DNA from: Riptortus pedestris
Lineage: Eukaryota > Arthropoda > Insecta > Hemiptera > Alydidae
Direction of reading: 5' to 3'
Length of the DNA stretch: 64,000 nucleotides
Assembly (NCBI GenBank): GCA_019009955.1
Contig: CM032231.1
Span: 46,050,001 to 46,114,000, forward strand
The translations under genes and the position numbers were made by a program. Of this stretch, positions 18,340 through 29,100 are shown in pieces. Position 1 is the stretch's first letter, and the number at the start of each line of letters is the position of its first letter. The notes below the pieces were generated by a model that was not told the origin of the DNA, did no database searches, and saw nothing but the letters and a program-made list of their open reading frames with translations.

Positions 18340-19540
18340 AAGGGCCACTATAGATGTAGATTTGAATGGTAAATTTTGCCGCATGGAATTTGACTCTGGC
18401 GCTCGTGTCTGTACAATTTGTAAATCCTTATGGGAGAATGTCGGAAGGGCGAATCAGGAACTCAGGCCCTCTTCAGAAGTAATAACAGGGTATGGAAAGA
18501 ATCCACTGGCTGTTGTGGGTAGGGCTAAGATCCAAGTCAGGTTGGGTAGACTTACAAAGACTCTTCCGGTAGTAGTCCTGGAGGATGAGGACGTCCCACT
18601 GTTTGGGCTTCCCTGGTGCCTAGCATTCAACCTACCCCTTCCTAAGCAAGTGACAGTGCGGAAGATTGTTAAAGAAGATAATGAACTCCCTCAGGTGAAT
18701 CGGGAGCGTCCCAAAATTGTAAAAAGAATAATTACAGAATTTGCAGATGTCTTCCGGGAAGAATTAGGGACAATTGCTGGGGTTGAAGCGAGAATCCACC
18801 TAAAGCCAGGGGCAAGGCCCGTTGCATTCAGTGCTCGACGTGTTCCTTTCCCTTTGCGGAAAGCCATTGAGAATGAGTTGTCTCGGTTAGTGAGGGATGG
18901 AATTTTGGAACCAGTGGATCCCACTGAAACACTGATACAGTGGTGCACCCCAACGATCAATGTGGATAAATGAGGTGGCGCTGTGGGGATTTTAGAGTGA
19001 CTCTGAATTCTAATATTATACCCGAGAGCCATCTTCTCCCGACATTTGATGACCTGACAGCTAAATTGAACGGATCCAAAGTCTTTTCCGTTATTGATTT
19101 GAAGGACGCTTATCTGCAGATGAGAGTAGCAGCTGACGACCAGAAATATTTGACCATTTCCACACATAAAGGATATTATAGGTACAAAAGGCTCCCCTTC
19201 GGCCTACAGTCTTGTCCGGCGAAATTCCAAGGATACATGGAGAAGCTATTAGTAGGATTAGATATAGGGGTTCTATTCTATTGATATTGTGGTTGGAGGA
19301 GCGGATATCAACTCGCACGTCAGTGTTCTGCGAGAGGTCTTGGAGCGACTACGGAAAGCATGCCTGAGGGCAAAGATGGCAAAATGCAAGTTTCTACAGA
19401 AGGAAGTCGAATACCTGGGCCACCAAATTGACGAACATGGCATACATCCATCTAAAAACAAATTAGCCGCCATTCGAGAAGTAAAGCAACCTCGTAAAGG
19501 AATTAAGAGCCTTTTTGGGGTTTGTCAATTATTGTGAGAA
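18340..19540 (+). pseudogene. protease and reverse transcriptase of the Ty3/gypsy element (broken)
   Basis: The aspartic protease active site DSGA is at 18392-18403. RT blocks follow: a primer-grip-side segment ending in an internal stop (TGA at 18971-18973, in a small deletion), then FSVIDLKDAYLQM, LPFGLQSCPAKFQ and, after a frame change near 19280, GGADI..VLREVLERL and YLGHQIDEHGI. The catalytic YxDD box, expected near 19275-19290, is destroyed by a small deletion plus a frame change. Another frame change lies near 19520. The enzyme cannot be made. Confidence 0.85.
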
Positions 19541-20184
19541 GTTCATTCCAAATTTTCATGCTATATGCGCCCGTTGCATGCCCTGACTGGCACGAAGAGT
19601 AGGTGGAAATGGACTCCAGTGGAACATAGAGTGTTTGAGAAGGTGAAAACATTGTTATCAGCTGAAGACATCATCGTACCTTATGATTTGCGGAAGCCTG
19701 TCATCTTGGCCTGCGACGCGTCTGAACATGGAGTCGGTGCAGTGTTACTCCATAAAATGGAGGTAGCTCTGAGTGCCCCATTTTGTTCGCCTCAAGGACT
19801 TTAACACCGGCAGAAAAAATATATTCCCCAATTGATAGAGAGGCCCTGGCCTTGGTTCTTGCAGTTAGGAAGTTCCGTCAATTCCTGCTTGGGCGAGAAT
19901 TTGTACTAAGGACAGACCACAGGCCTCTGGAGAGGATATTTGGAACTGAGAGGGACCTTGCTAAAACAGCAAACTCACGTTTGGTACGATTTATCAATCT
20001 CATGGAGTATAACTACAGGATAGAGTACTGTAAGGCGACAAACAATAGTCTGGCCGATTTCTTATCGCGTTTTCCAAATGCAAGAGAACCAATTAATGGA
20101 GAGGATATAATCTCAGAGATCAAAGAATTAAGGACAATTAGGATGGAAAAAATATCATTCATTTCTTCAGCTAGGGGACATTAA
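19541..20184 (+). pseudogene. RNase H region of the Ty3/gypsy element
   Basis: After the RT connection (RPLHALTG..WKWTPVEHRVFEKVK), the RNase H domain has the first acidic residue in ILACDASEHGVGAVL (19708 on), a frame change near 19790, then PIDREALALV with the second acidic residue and LRTDHRPL with the third. LADFLSRFP marks the domain end, as in other Ty3/gypsy Pol proteins. Frame changes near 19790 and 20150 break it. Confidence 0.82.
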
Positions 20185-21335
20185 GAAATCATATGGAAAG
20201 GATCCAGTCTCTAAGCTTCTCTTAGATTATCTGGAGCATGGTTGGCCTAAAAATTCGGAAACTATGAAACCTGGTGTGAAGACGTTTTGGAACAAGAGAG
20301 ATGAACTAACACTGGAAGATGGTGTTATTCTTCGGTTGGGAAGACTGTTTTTTCCTGAAGCTCTGAGGAGCTCCGTACTTCAACAGTTACATGAGGGTCA
20401 CCCCGGGATCACTGCAATGCGCTCACTATCCCGTTACTATGTCTGGTGGCCAGGAATCGATGAGGATATCGAGAAGTATGTAAGAAGATGCACTCCATTT
20501 CAAGCCAACAGACATAGCGAGTGTGAGGTGCCTCTGTATCCCTGGAATGTACCGAATGGACCCTGGGAGCGACTCTACGTGGACATAGCAGAACCCGGAG
20601 GTGGCAAGTATTGGGTGGTAGGGATAGATGCTCACTCCAAGTGGGCTAAAGTGGATGTGATGAACCGAATGACCACCGGCGTTATAATTGACAAATTGAG
20701 GCAATGGTTCTCGAGGTACGGTATACCCAAGCAGATAGTCACTGATAATGGGATGCAGTGGACCTCGTTTCTGTTCTGCAAACAATATCCGCCATGTGAC
20801 CGGTGCTCCTTATCATTCAAAGACCAACGGGCTCGTGGAGAGAATGATCCAGACGTTCAAGTCAAGAAACTGTGCCTTTAGGCAGGAGGGGTTGCCACCA
20901 AGCCAGGCAATGGCACAGGTTCTCCTGTCCTACCGCAAAACCCCGCAGAAGACCACTGGCAGGCCACCATCCCTCATGTTTCTAGGAAGGCGACTCCCTA
21001 CTGCTCTCGATCGCCTTAGGCCGGACACCAGGGAGGAAATGGAGATAAAGATATGAAAGCAGAAAAACTACCACGACCAGAGATCCAAGGGGAGAGAGTT
21101 TGCCAAGGGGGATGAAGTCTGGGTGAAAAATGAGCTGAGCAAGAGCTGGGTGTGTGCCAGGCGTGGTGGAGGAGCGAACGGGCCATCATTCGTACAAAGT
21201 TCTGGCAGGTGGACGTACCAAGCGAAAGCACGCAGACCAGAGAAGGGGCGGTTAACGAGCACCCATCCCAGATGACAACCGAGGAGGAGTGTCAACCAAA
21301 GGCGGTGGAAGATCCGCAAGTTTGGTGGGGAGAAA
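20185..21335 (+). pseudogene. integrase of the Ty3/gypsy element (frameshifted)
   Basis: The N-terminal zinc-binding region is present as HEGHPG and WWPGIDEDI, but the usual last cysteine is replaced (RRCTPFQ instead of C-x2-C-Q). The DDE core follows: first Asp in LYVDIAEPG, second in IVTDNGMQW, then a frameshift near 20770 and the Glu in GLVERMIQTFK. The C-terminal part has KTPQKTTGRPPSLMFLGRRLPTALD, a stop at 21054-21056 and a basic tail. It would insert the cDNA into the host genome but is inactive here. Confidence 0.85.
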
Positions 21336-21478
21336 TGTAGCATATGCTATACGGTTGCTAGGCAATGGAGCATATGCTATATGGTTGCTAGGCAATGAAA
21401 CCTCTCTTACTGTTACCTCGTTTATAAACCAGTTGAATAATGGCGTTACTCAATGAACTGTTAGTTATTAATGTTACA
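21336..21478 (+). repeat. 3' LTR (143 bp) of the Ty3/gypsy element
   Basis: TGTAGCATATG...AATGTTACA, with TG/CA ends. Its last 35 bp match 17392-17426 exactly. A 30-bp unit starting AGCATATGCTATA is tandemly repeated (21339-21368 and 21369-21398, one or two differences). No TATA box as clear as in the solo LTR at 652. Confidence 0.88.
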
Positions 21479-21538
21479 TTATAGTACATTAATTTATCCA
21501 CATTTCTCTTTATAATAAAGGCTAAATTCATTCATTCA

Positions 21539-21728
21539 TAGTACATTTAATTTGCAATAAGATTGACTCTATACACTGTTTCGATTCGATGTACAGTAAC
21601 GGAGATATTTCGAATTTTCAAAGTTCACCGCTCTAAACCCCTCCCCTCCCCATGGCCCGATTTCAGCCGTTAAGGAACTTGATCTTTCTTTTTACATAAA
21701 ACGACTAAATGTCCAGTTTGGTAACATA

Positions 21729-21803
<75 letters not shown>

Positions 21804-21930
21804 ATTTTGAACGGACCTCATTTTTGACATCTCCTGGGTAGGATCGATGGGTATATGAAGAAAAATTTCGTAATTCGCCTCATGAGTACGACCTCAATAA
21901 CTAATTCCCCTTAAGGAAAATCTGGCAATT
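21539..21930 (+). repeat. Family R repeat, 5'-truncated, with (AT)n tract
   Basis: Begins within the body at AGTACATTTAATTTGCAATA right beyond the LTR, then follows the consensus through ATTTCAGCCGTTAAGGAACT and ACATAAAACGACTAAATGTC, an AT tract (21731-21796), ATTTTGAACGGACCTCATTT, GGTAGGATCGATGGG and a degenerate palindromic end (CCCCTTAAGGAAAATCTG). Confidence 0.85.
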
Positions 21931-22079
21931 TGGTTATTAAGAAAATTATTGAGAATTCTGTTCATTCTTTCGTGTCGGAAATAATTAGCAGTGTAATACG
22001 ATTCAACGACCGGAAGCGGTAAATTTAAATTTCATACTATCTTATGAATATTATGGAATACATTCTTAATGGAATTTAA

Positions 22080-22300
22080 AGTCCGTCACGCAGGGGCTGC
22101 GTTAACTAAGCAGATTTCCCACTTGCGTCTCGTATTTGGATTTATCTCAAAACATAAAAGTTCACTGAGAACATTATTTGGTATTTGAGCTTCATATAAA
22201 GTACTTCATAATATTGTATAATAGCTTATTGTTAATATGACAGGAGAAGGAGTGGGGGTTTACAGAAGGCCTAAAACTAAACAAATGCAAATATATGCCC
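22080..22300 (+). repeat. Family R repeat, 5' module and start of body
   Basis: AAAGTCCGTCACGCAGGGGC opens the copy, followed by TGCGTTAACTAAGCAGATTT and long-form sequence (AATAGCTTATTGTTAATATG, GAGTGGGGGTTTACAGAAGG). It stops before the region of the 296-bp repeat unit at 22380. Confidence 0.8.
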
Positions 22301-22379
22301 CGACAGACGTTGTCCTGCATTATATTTCAAGCGATTAGGATATAAAATTTAATAATATTATGTTTAAAACAAAAGCTAC

Positions 22380-22650
22380 TTTTAATAACACAAAAAACAA
22401 GTTTTGTTATGTGCACGTTTGCCTAAAAACAAATAGAAAATGAAATATCGCGAATTTTTTATTCAGGCCTCACTTATAACTCCCACTCCAGTTCGAACCT
22501 AAAATATCTGATGTCCCGTGAAGGAAATCTGCTAAAATTTAATATAGCTTATAATCATGGAAGAATTAATGCTAATTTTCATGTAGTGTTTTGTTAAGTC
22601 CGGTTCCATCGTTAGTGCCCAATAAAATTGTTGGCTCCCACTTTAATTTT
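22380..22650 (+). repeat. Single unit of the 296-bp repeat (array at 33750-34560)
   Basis: Contains CAAGTTTTGTTATGTGCACG, TTTGCCTAAAAACAAATAGA, TTCAGGCCTCACTTATAACT, CATGGAAGAATTAATGCTAA and AATAAAATTGTTGGCTCCC, in the order seen in the array at 33750-34560. Confidence 0.75.
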
Positions 22651-22652
22651 TT

Positions 22653-23046
22653 AGCAGATTTCCCTTGAGGGAAATCAGCTATTGAGGTTGTACTCATGAC
22701 GGAATTCTTGAAATTTTTCTTCAAATGTCCATCGATCCTACCTAGTAGATAACGAAAATGAGGTCCGTTCAAAACTGTATATATCTATCTATCTATACCT
22801 ATATTTGTCTGTTACCGCTCTAGCGGTCGCAATTTTTGTTTGATCGTTACCAAACTGGATATTTAGTGATAGATCTGTTTGTTTACATTTCTAAAGCTTC
22901 CTGTCGGCTGGTTATTGAAATTGACTGGAACATTTCTTATTTCCGTTTGTATTTATTCACGGTGGTGTTGTGTTAGCAGTAAGTAGATTTATCGACTACT
23001 AAACTTCACGTGGGAAATCTGCTTAGTTTACGCAGCTCCTACGTGA
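22653..23046 (-). repeat. Family R repeat, short inverted copy with both ends
   Basis: Reverse complement of family R with both terminal modules: AGCAGATTTCCCTTGAGGGA at the left and ACTTCACGTGGGAAATCTGC, TTAGTTTACGCAGC and GTGACGGACTTT at the right. Most of the body is deleted between about 22865 and 22872. GCGGTCGCAATTTTTGTTTG and a degenerate AT/GATA tract remain. Confidence 0.85.
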
Positions 23047-23049
23047 CGG

Positions 23050-23225
23050 ACTTTACTAATTTTAGGCCTCCCTACAACCCTCACTCCTGCTCCATCTGCC
23101 GGGCTGATTTGTGAATCTGAACCATCCCGGGCATCACCCAAACGCATGCAACGTTCAAATCAGTCCAGCCGCTTAGGAGTTCAGTGACATACACAAGTAC
23201 AATAGAATTATATATATAAAGATAA
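23050..23225 (+). repeat. Non-LTR/SINE 3' tail, RTE-like
   Basis: Starts with GGCCTCCCTACAACCCTCAC (shared with the 296-bp unit) and ends AAATCAGTCCAGCCGCTTAG, GAGTTCAGTGACATACAC, AGAATTATATATATAAAGAT. 'TC.GTCCAGCCG.TT..GAGTT' plus an AT-rich tail is a common 3' end of arthropod RTE-type LINEs and their SINEs. Confidence 0.6.
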
Positions 23226-23234
23226 ATATATACC

Positions 23235-23510
23235 TATATCATTTTGAACGGACCTCATTTTCGTCATCTCCGAAGTAGGATCAATGGACATTTGAAGAAA
23301 TTTTTATTCAAAATCGCCTCATGAGTATGATCTGAATATCTTTTGATAATTACCATTCAATTGGTAAAATACAAATCGTACCTCATGGTTGGTAAAATAA
23401 GCAGATTTTCCACGCAAACAGGAATTTATTCACTTGACATTGGTGCTATTGTGTTATCATTATGTAGATTTATCTATTGTTAAACTTCACGAGGGAAATC
23501 TGCTTAGTTT
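23235..23510. repeat. Family R pieces: 3' module (+) then inverted 5' module
   Basis: 23235-23345 is the 3' module on the plus strand (TTTTGAACGGACCTCATTTT, CATCTCCGAAGTAGGATCAA). From about 23400 to 23510 the inverted 5' module follows (TTATGTAGATTTATCTATTG, AACTTCACGAGGGAAATCTG). 23511-23603 is the spacer shared with the other head-to-head pair at 15959-16056. Confidence 0.75.
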
Positions 23511-23603
23511 ACGGAGCCCCTGTGAATTTGTCTCAAAATAAACTCCTATTGCCTAAATGGGAATCAGGGTTCTCCAAGCGTATTACATACATGCCTAAAC
23601 AAA

Positions 23604-24718
23604 AAGTCCGTCACGCAGGGGCTGCGTAAACTAAGCAGATTTCCTACGTGAAATTTTACAGTAGAGAAATCTGCCCAATAACAACTGTAGTAGGAAGGGA
23701 TCTCTAAACCTATTCACGAGGGACGAATAGTTCCGGAAACGGCCGCCAGAGCTCTCGGCGGAAAGTCCGAACATAGCCTACTGGTGACCACACGCAGAAT
23801 ACAAATGCAAATATGCAAATGAAAATCCTCCCCTCTAAACCCATGGAACATGGAGTCCTGCCGACCACGCAAACAATACAAATATCTCGGTTAATATTCA
23901 AGATACAGAATAAATGTATAGAACAATATTTATAGTAAATTTAATTTACAATAAGATTGATTCTATACAATTCTTCGATCCGACGTATAATAACGGAGAT
24001 ATTTCGATTTTTCGAAAATCCTCCCCTCTAAACCCATGGAACATGGAGTCCTGCCGACCACGCACACAATACAAATATCTCGGTTAATATTCAAGATACA
24101 GAATAAATGTATAGAACAATATTTATAGTAAATTTAATTTACAATAAGATTGATTCTATACAATTCTTCGATCCGACGTATAGTAACGGAGATATTTCGA
24201 TTTTTCGAAAATCCTCCCCTCTAAACCCATGGAACATGGAGTCCTGCCGACCACGCACACAATACAAATATCTCGGTTAATATTCAAGATACAGAATAAA
24301 TGTATAGAACAATATTTATAGTAAATTTAATTTACAATAAGATTGATTCTATACAATTCTTCGATCCGACGTATAGTAACGGAGATATTTCGATTTTTCG
24401 AAAATCCTCCCCTCTAAACCCATGGAACATGGAGTCCTGCCGACCACGCACACAATACAAATATCTCGGTTAATATTCAAGATACAGAATAAATGTATAG
24501 AACAAAATTTATAGTAAATTTAATTTACAATAAGATTGATTCTATACAATTCTTCGATCCGACACATAATAACGGAGATATTTTGAATTTTCAAAAATCC
24601 CCCTCCTACTGGTCCGATTTCAGCCATTAACGAACTTGATCTTCCTTTTTACATAAAACGATTAAATTCCGAGTTTTGTAACGATCAAACAAAAATTGCG
24701 ACCGCTAGAGCGTTAACA

Positions 24719-24773
<55 letters not shown>

Positions 24774-24911
24774 GAACGGACCTCATTTTCGTCATCTCCT
24801 GGGTAGGATCGATGGGCATTTGAAGAAATTTTTCGAATCTCGCGTCATGAGTACGACCTCAATAGGGAAAATCTGCTAATGATTTCCCTTAAGGGAACTC
24901 TGCTAATTTAA
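23604..24911 (+). repeat. Family R repeat, expanded copy with internal 193-bp tandem array
   Basis: A full copy from AAGTCCGTCACGCAGGGGCT to the palindromic end (GATTTCCCTTAAGGGAACTC, 24881-24900), with an AT tract at 24722-24768. The segment after the 5' module reads GACGAATAGTTCCGGAAACG, GCCGCCAGAGCTCTCGGCGG. Part of the body is present almost four times (see 23821-24590). Confidence 0.9.
23821..24590 (+). repeat. Tandem array, exact 193-bp period, about 4 copies
   Basis: GAAAATCCTCCCCTCTAAAC occurs at 23821, 24014, 24207 and 24400, exactly 193 bp apart each time. Units are almost identical, differing at a handful of bases such as ATAATAACGG against ATAGTAACGG. Each holds CCATGGAACATGGAGTCCTG, CTCGGTTAATATTCAAGATA and CTATACAATTCTTCGATCCG. 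The unit is a segment of the family R body joined to a GGAACATGG block, amplified recently. Confidence 0.95.
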
Positions 24912-25215
24912 GCTAGGCAAGAGATATTTTGTGGCACAGGTAAAACCAGCACTGCTAGACAAGAGGGTTTACAAAGACAGAAAACTAAGAGCCGCCACAC
25001 TGGTGTTGCGTAATCTAAGCAGGTTTCCGATTTACTGGAGAGGATTACATAACTCAAAGTATTTCCGTTATTATGAGTGGGATCGAAAAATGTTATATAA
25101 ACAATCTTCTTAAACTATTGATGGTCTACAATTGGTGTTTATGTGTATTTTTCGTAACTCAAATGTTAAGCGAGTTATTCATACTTTCCAGCCTTCGGTG
25201 CCCTTTCTCATCGGT

Positions 25216-25622
25216 TTTTTTAGCAGATTTGCCTCAAGGGAAATCAGCTATTGAGGTTGTACTCATGACGGAATTTTCGAAATTTTTCTTCAAATGTCCA
25301 GTGTGAGGGGGGGGATTTAGAGGGGAGGATTTTCGAAAATTCGAAATATCTCAGTTACTATACGTCGGATCAAAAAAATGCACAGAACCAATCTTATTGC
25401 AAATTAAATTGACTATAAATATTGTCATATACATTTTTTCTCTATCTTGAATATTAACCGAGAATTTGCATTTTCTCGTGCTAACGGACGAGAGTTACTT
25501 TCCCGCCAAAAGTTAGTTCAGTCGTTTCCTTCACTGGCTCGGCTCTCGTGAAATTTCTCTATTGTAAAACTTCACGTGGGAAATCTGCTTAGTTTACGCT
25601 GCCTCTGCGTGACGGACTTTAC
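25216..25622 (-). repeat. Family R repeat, compact inverted copy with both ends
   Basis: Left end AGCAGATTTGCCTCAAGGGA, right end GTGACGGACTTT. The body has ATACGTCGGATCAAAAAAAT and CAATCTTATTGCAAATTAAA. The (AT)n tract and its neighbourhood are deleted. GCTCGGCTCTCGTGAAATTT corresponds to the CGGCCG-rich subterminal part of other copies. A further inverted 5' module lies at 25676-25725. Confidence 0.85.
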
Positions 25623-26122
25623 ATAGTAATAGAGAATTTGTAGTAAGATGAGATCAGTTGTGTGTTATACCAGGAGGTGGGAAATCTACTTATTTTACGC
25701 AGCACCTGCGTAGCAGACCTTTTGCCATTTACCAAGAAGAATCAATGGATATTTGAAGACTCTTTTCAGAAAACCACTCATGACTTTGCTGCTAAAGGGA
25801 AGCATGCTAATATGTTGTAGTCGAAGCGCAATTATGAGTTTTTCGAATGTATGTGAAAGCTTTCATTAGTGTATGTGTTCGGTATATGGTGAGTCAAAGG
25901 AGTCCAATGTAGACATCCAGCCCTTGTAAATCCAAGGATAAAACAAAGGTACTTTCAGAAAATTACTTTGAACGACTCATTCAGATGAGCTCAGAAGTGT
26001 TCTAAGGGGAATTGAAGTATATTTTTCAGCATTTTCATTTCTTACTTTTGACATTCCACTCATTTTCACAATTAATAGGTAATTTAAATCATACATACTT
26101 CGTCTGAAGAGTGGAAAATAGA

Positions 26123-29100
26123 ATGGCTTTAAAAGTAGCTGTGGTGAGTTTCTTTTTAACACTTGGTTAATGGATGTAACCATTTATATATTTATGTGTC
26201 CCATAATTTTTTAAAATTTTGGTTTAGGTTACTGGTGCAAATAAAGGCATTGGCTTTGCTATTGTTAAAAATCTCTGTGAGCAGTTTGAAGGAATAGTCT
26301 ATTTGACTGCAAGAGATGTCAATAGAGGCAAGAATGCTGTTGCAGATTTAAATAAGGTTATTAGCTCTCTTTCTAATTAAAATATAGTATCAGGGGACCA
26401 GGCATGCTCAAAAATTGTCATATTTAATTAGCGAAGATAAATGAAAAAAAGAACAGTATTGTGTTGTAGTCATGGGTTTTACAATTATTTAAACTTTATT
26501 AAATATACTTTAGTCTTGATTGATACAAGCTGCTGCTTGATATTCATCACTCAGGGGCTACGTATACTAAGTAGATTTCCCATGTTTTGGACGCAATACG
26601 GATTTGATACCAACTATTCTCTTGTATTCCTACTTAAATAGGACTTCACAAATTGATAATTGAATTAACTAAAGTCTTAAGTTGTGTTAGACGTAATTCA
26701 AGTTTCATAAAAGGCGTGAATACGGAACAGACACCATTGCCAAAAATTGTTGGTATAGTTTCAATTCCATGTGAAACAAAAAAGTATCAAGAAATTTTGA
26801 AAAAAAAACTTCAATGTACAGACTGAGGTTACAATGTATTTAAATATATCCATATACATTTGTTCGATTCTATCACAAAGATGGCATCATCTACGTGGTA
26901 GGACTAGCGCACACTAAAGTTAAAGGATTAGTTATTTCAGCCATAAGGCTAGTTAAACAAAATAACAGAGGCTATTTATACAGTGGGGCCCATGTCTTTC
27001 AGAACCGACTACATCAAAGCATGAAACTGTTTTAATAGAAAGTTATCACTGTTTCGCTACTGGAGTAATTTACTGACAGAATATGTAAACTGAAAATTCA
27101 CTTGCTACAATAACTGTCTAAATTATGAATTTGTTATCTTTTGTTCTTTTCACTGCTATTACTTTTGACTGGAAAATCACATTCACTTATTCTTTTTTAA
27201 ATATTTGCAGTTAGGACTGAAACCAGAGTTCCACCAACTTGATATTGATGATGAGAATAGCATTTCGGCCTTTGCTAATTTCATAAAAGGGAAGCATGGA
27301 GGCCTTGATGTTCTTGTTAACAATGCTGGCATTGCGTTCAAGGTAAGATTACCTGGGTGTCTTGCATTATCTTATCTTGAATTAATGAAATTGTAAGAAA
27401 TCCCTCACATCATCTATGCTATCAATAAGGGCAGACTGTGGTGGTAGGGACACTGAAAGAATGATACCTGCCAGTCAGCCAATGATGTTATATGCTACTC
27501 CAAGAACAAGTGGAAAATGGGCATGATGACCTGGAGAAAGACTTGCTAAGGTCGTGCACCTGGACAGTTGGAGAAGCCTGGCATAATTAAAGAATGGTCA
27601 AAAATAATGGTAGCAGAAACCTAGGTCCTTTGAGGACTGTAGGACCTGGAAAGTAATTACTAGCATTTGTTTTGATTGTGCACTTTTGTGTGTGTGTTCA
27701 TTACTAACTTTTGATTGGAGTTTATTATGAATGGAACTTAAAATATTAAATTTTCAATATTCGTTAATCAACAAAATAGGTAAAGCAAGAGGTAACTATT
27801 GGGGAAAGGGTAGAAACATAGGTGAGCTCATATTTATTTTTGCTATTTTCAGACAAATGCAACCGAACCTATTGGATTTCAAGCAGAGATAACACTCAAG
27901 ACCAATTTTTTTTCTTTGATAAATGTCTGCAATATCCTATTCCCACTACTTCGACCTCATGCTCGTGTTGTAAATATTTCAAGTGTGTGTGGATTCCTAC
28001 AACAGATCCCTGGAGACAATTTCAAGAAGAAGCTAGCAAGTACAGATTTACAGCTTTCAGAATTAGTTCACCTAATGAACGATTTTATTGAGTAAGAATA
28101 TTATTTTCATTTGATTATATGTGTTATTAATTTGTCATAGGGCTGTTCCGATTGCCCTATGAATAGTGTAAAAGTATTTGGAAACAATGTGTTTAGATTC
28201 GATTATGAACATATTGATGACTAAACGGTAACTATGGCTCAGTCTGGTGTCATCTTTTTGTCATGTTATGTACAAACCTGATTAATTTATAGGGATTGAT
28301 ACTGATTACTTTGACATGAACCCTTTTAGTTTTGCCATTGTGTTACTCACAGCCCTAATATTCAAGATAGAGCAAAAAAGAATATAACAACATGTATAGG
28401 TCTGACTCATAATAACAGAGATATTTCGAATTTTAAAACTCCCTCCACTGGTCTTATATCAGCCATATTATAATATTTATATAATTATGAACGGATTCAT
28501 CATCTCCTAGGTAGGATTGATGGTCATTTGAGCAAATCTGTTGAAATTCTTATCATGAGTACAACTTCATTAGCTTATTTCCTTTATTACATTGTGTACG
28601 TAATAGTTATTAGTTGATTTCTGAAAAGTTTCTTGCCCCTCATTATCATGCATGTCACTGACAGAGACATTTCAGCATGAACAGCTCCTTCGAGTCAGCT
28701 TGTGGTTAATTAACAATTGAGTGATAAATAATATACATTATTCATACTATTGTCAAATCTGCCTGTAAATGTCTAATTTTTGAAGACACATAGCAAGCTG
28801 CTTAATGGTCCCTAATGCCATCAACTGACAGATTTGACAATAGTTTTACATGTACTGGCAGAAAAAACCCACTACTTGATATAATTTATCTTACATTATT
28901 TTGTTCATTGAAAGTAGCATACCACAATTTAACATGCAAAATATATCCTTAGAATATTAAGTCTTCATTCTCCTATGAATGTAATTATGTAGTTCACATA
29001 GGTGCAGTTGTTGCTAAAAACAAGTAATTATATATTTTACTATTATTCTGTACCATTCATTATATTTTATGTTTGTATCTTCTGTAGGTCTGCTAAGAAA

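Larger units (their letters stand above)
17392..21478 (+). mobile_element. Ty3/gypsy LTR retrotransposon, decayed, 5' LTR truncated
   Basis: The element runs gag, protease, reverse transcriptase, RNase H, integrase, the Ty3/gypsy order, over about 3.9 kb. A complete short 3' LTR (21336-21478) is preceded by a polypurine stretch (21324-21335). Only the last 35 bp of the 5' LTR survive (17392-17426), and the sequence upstream is unrelated. TTGGCGACTAGGTAAAATG right after it is the expected position of a primer-binding site. Codon usage and GC content are clearly higher than in the flanks. At least eight frame breaks are spread along gag-pol. Very short LTRs and a two-knuckle Gag suggest the Mag lineage, but that is a guess. 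Confidence 0.92.

Noticed and set aside
23821..24590. CRISPR-like regular repeats
   Set aside because: The repeats are contiguous 193-bp tandem units without unique spacers, in an insect genome.
27440..27650. Possible LINE C-terminal coding relic in CBR1 intron 3 (DDLEKDLL...W)
   Set aside because: Only a short stretch with a stop and weak resemblance; not enough to call.
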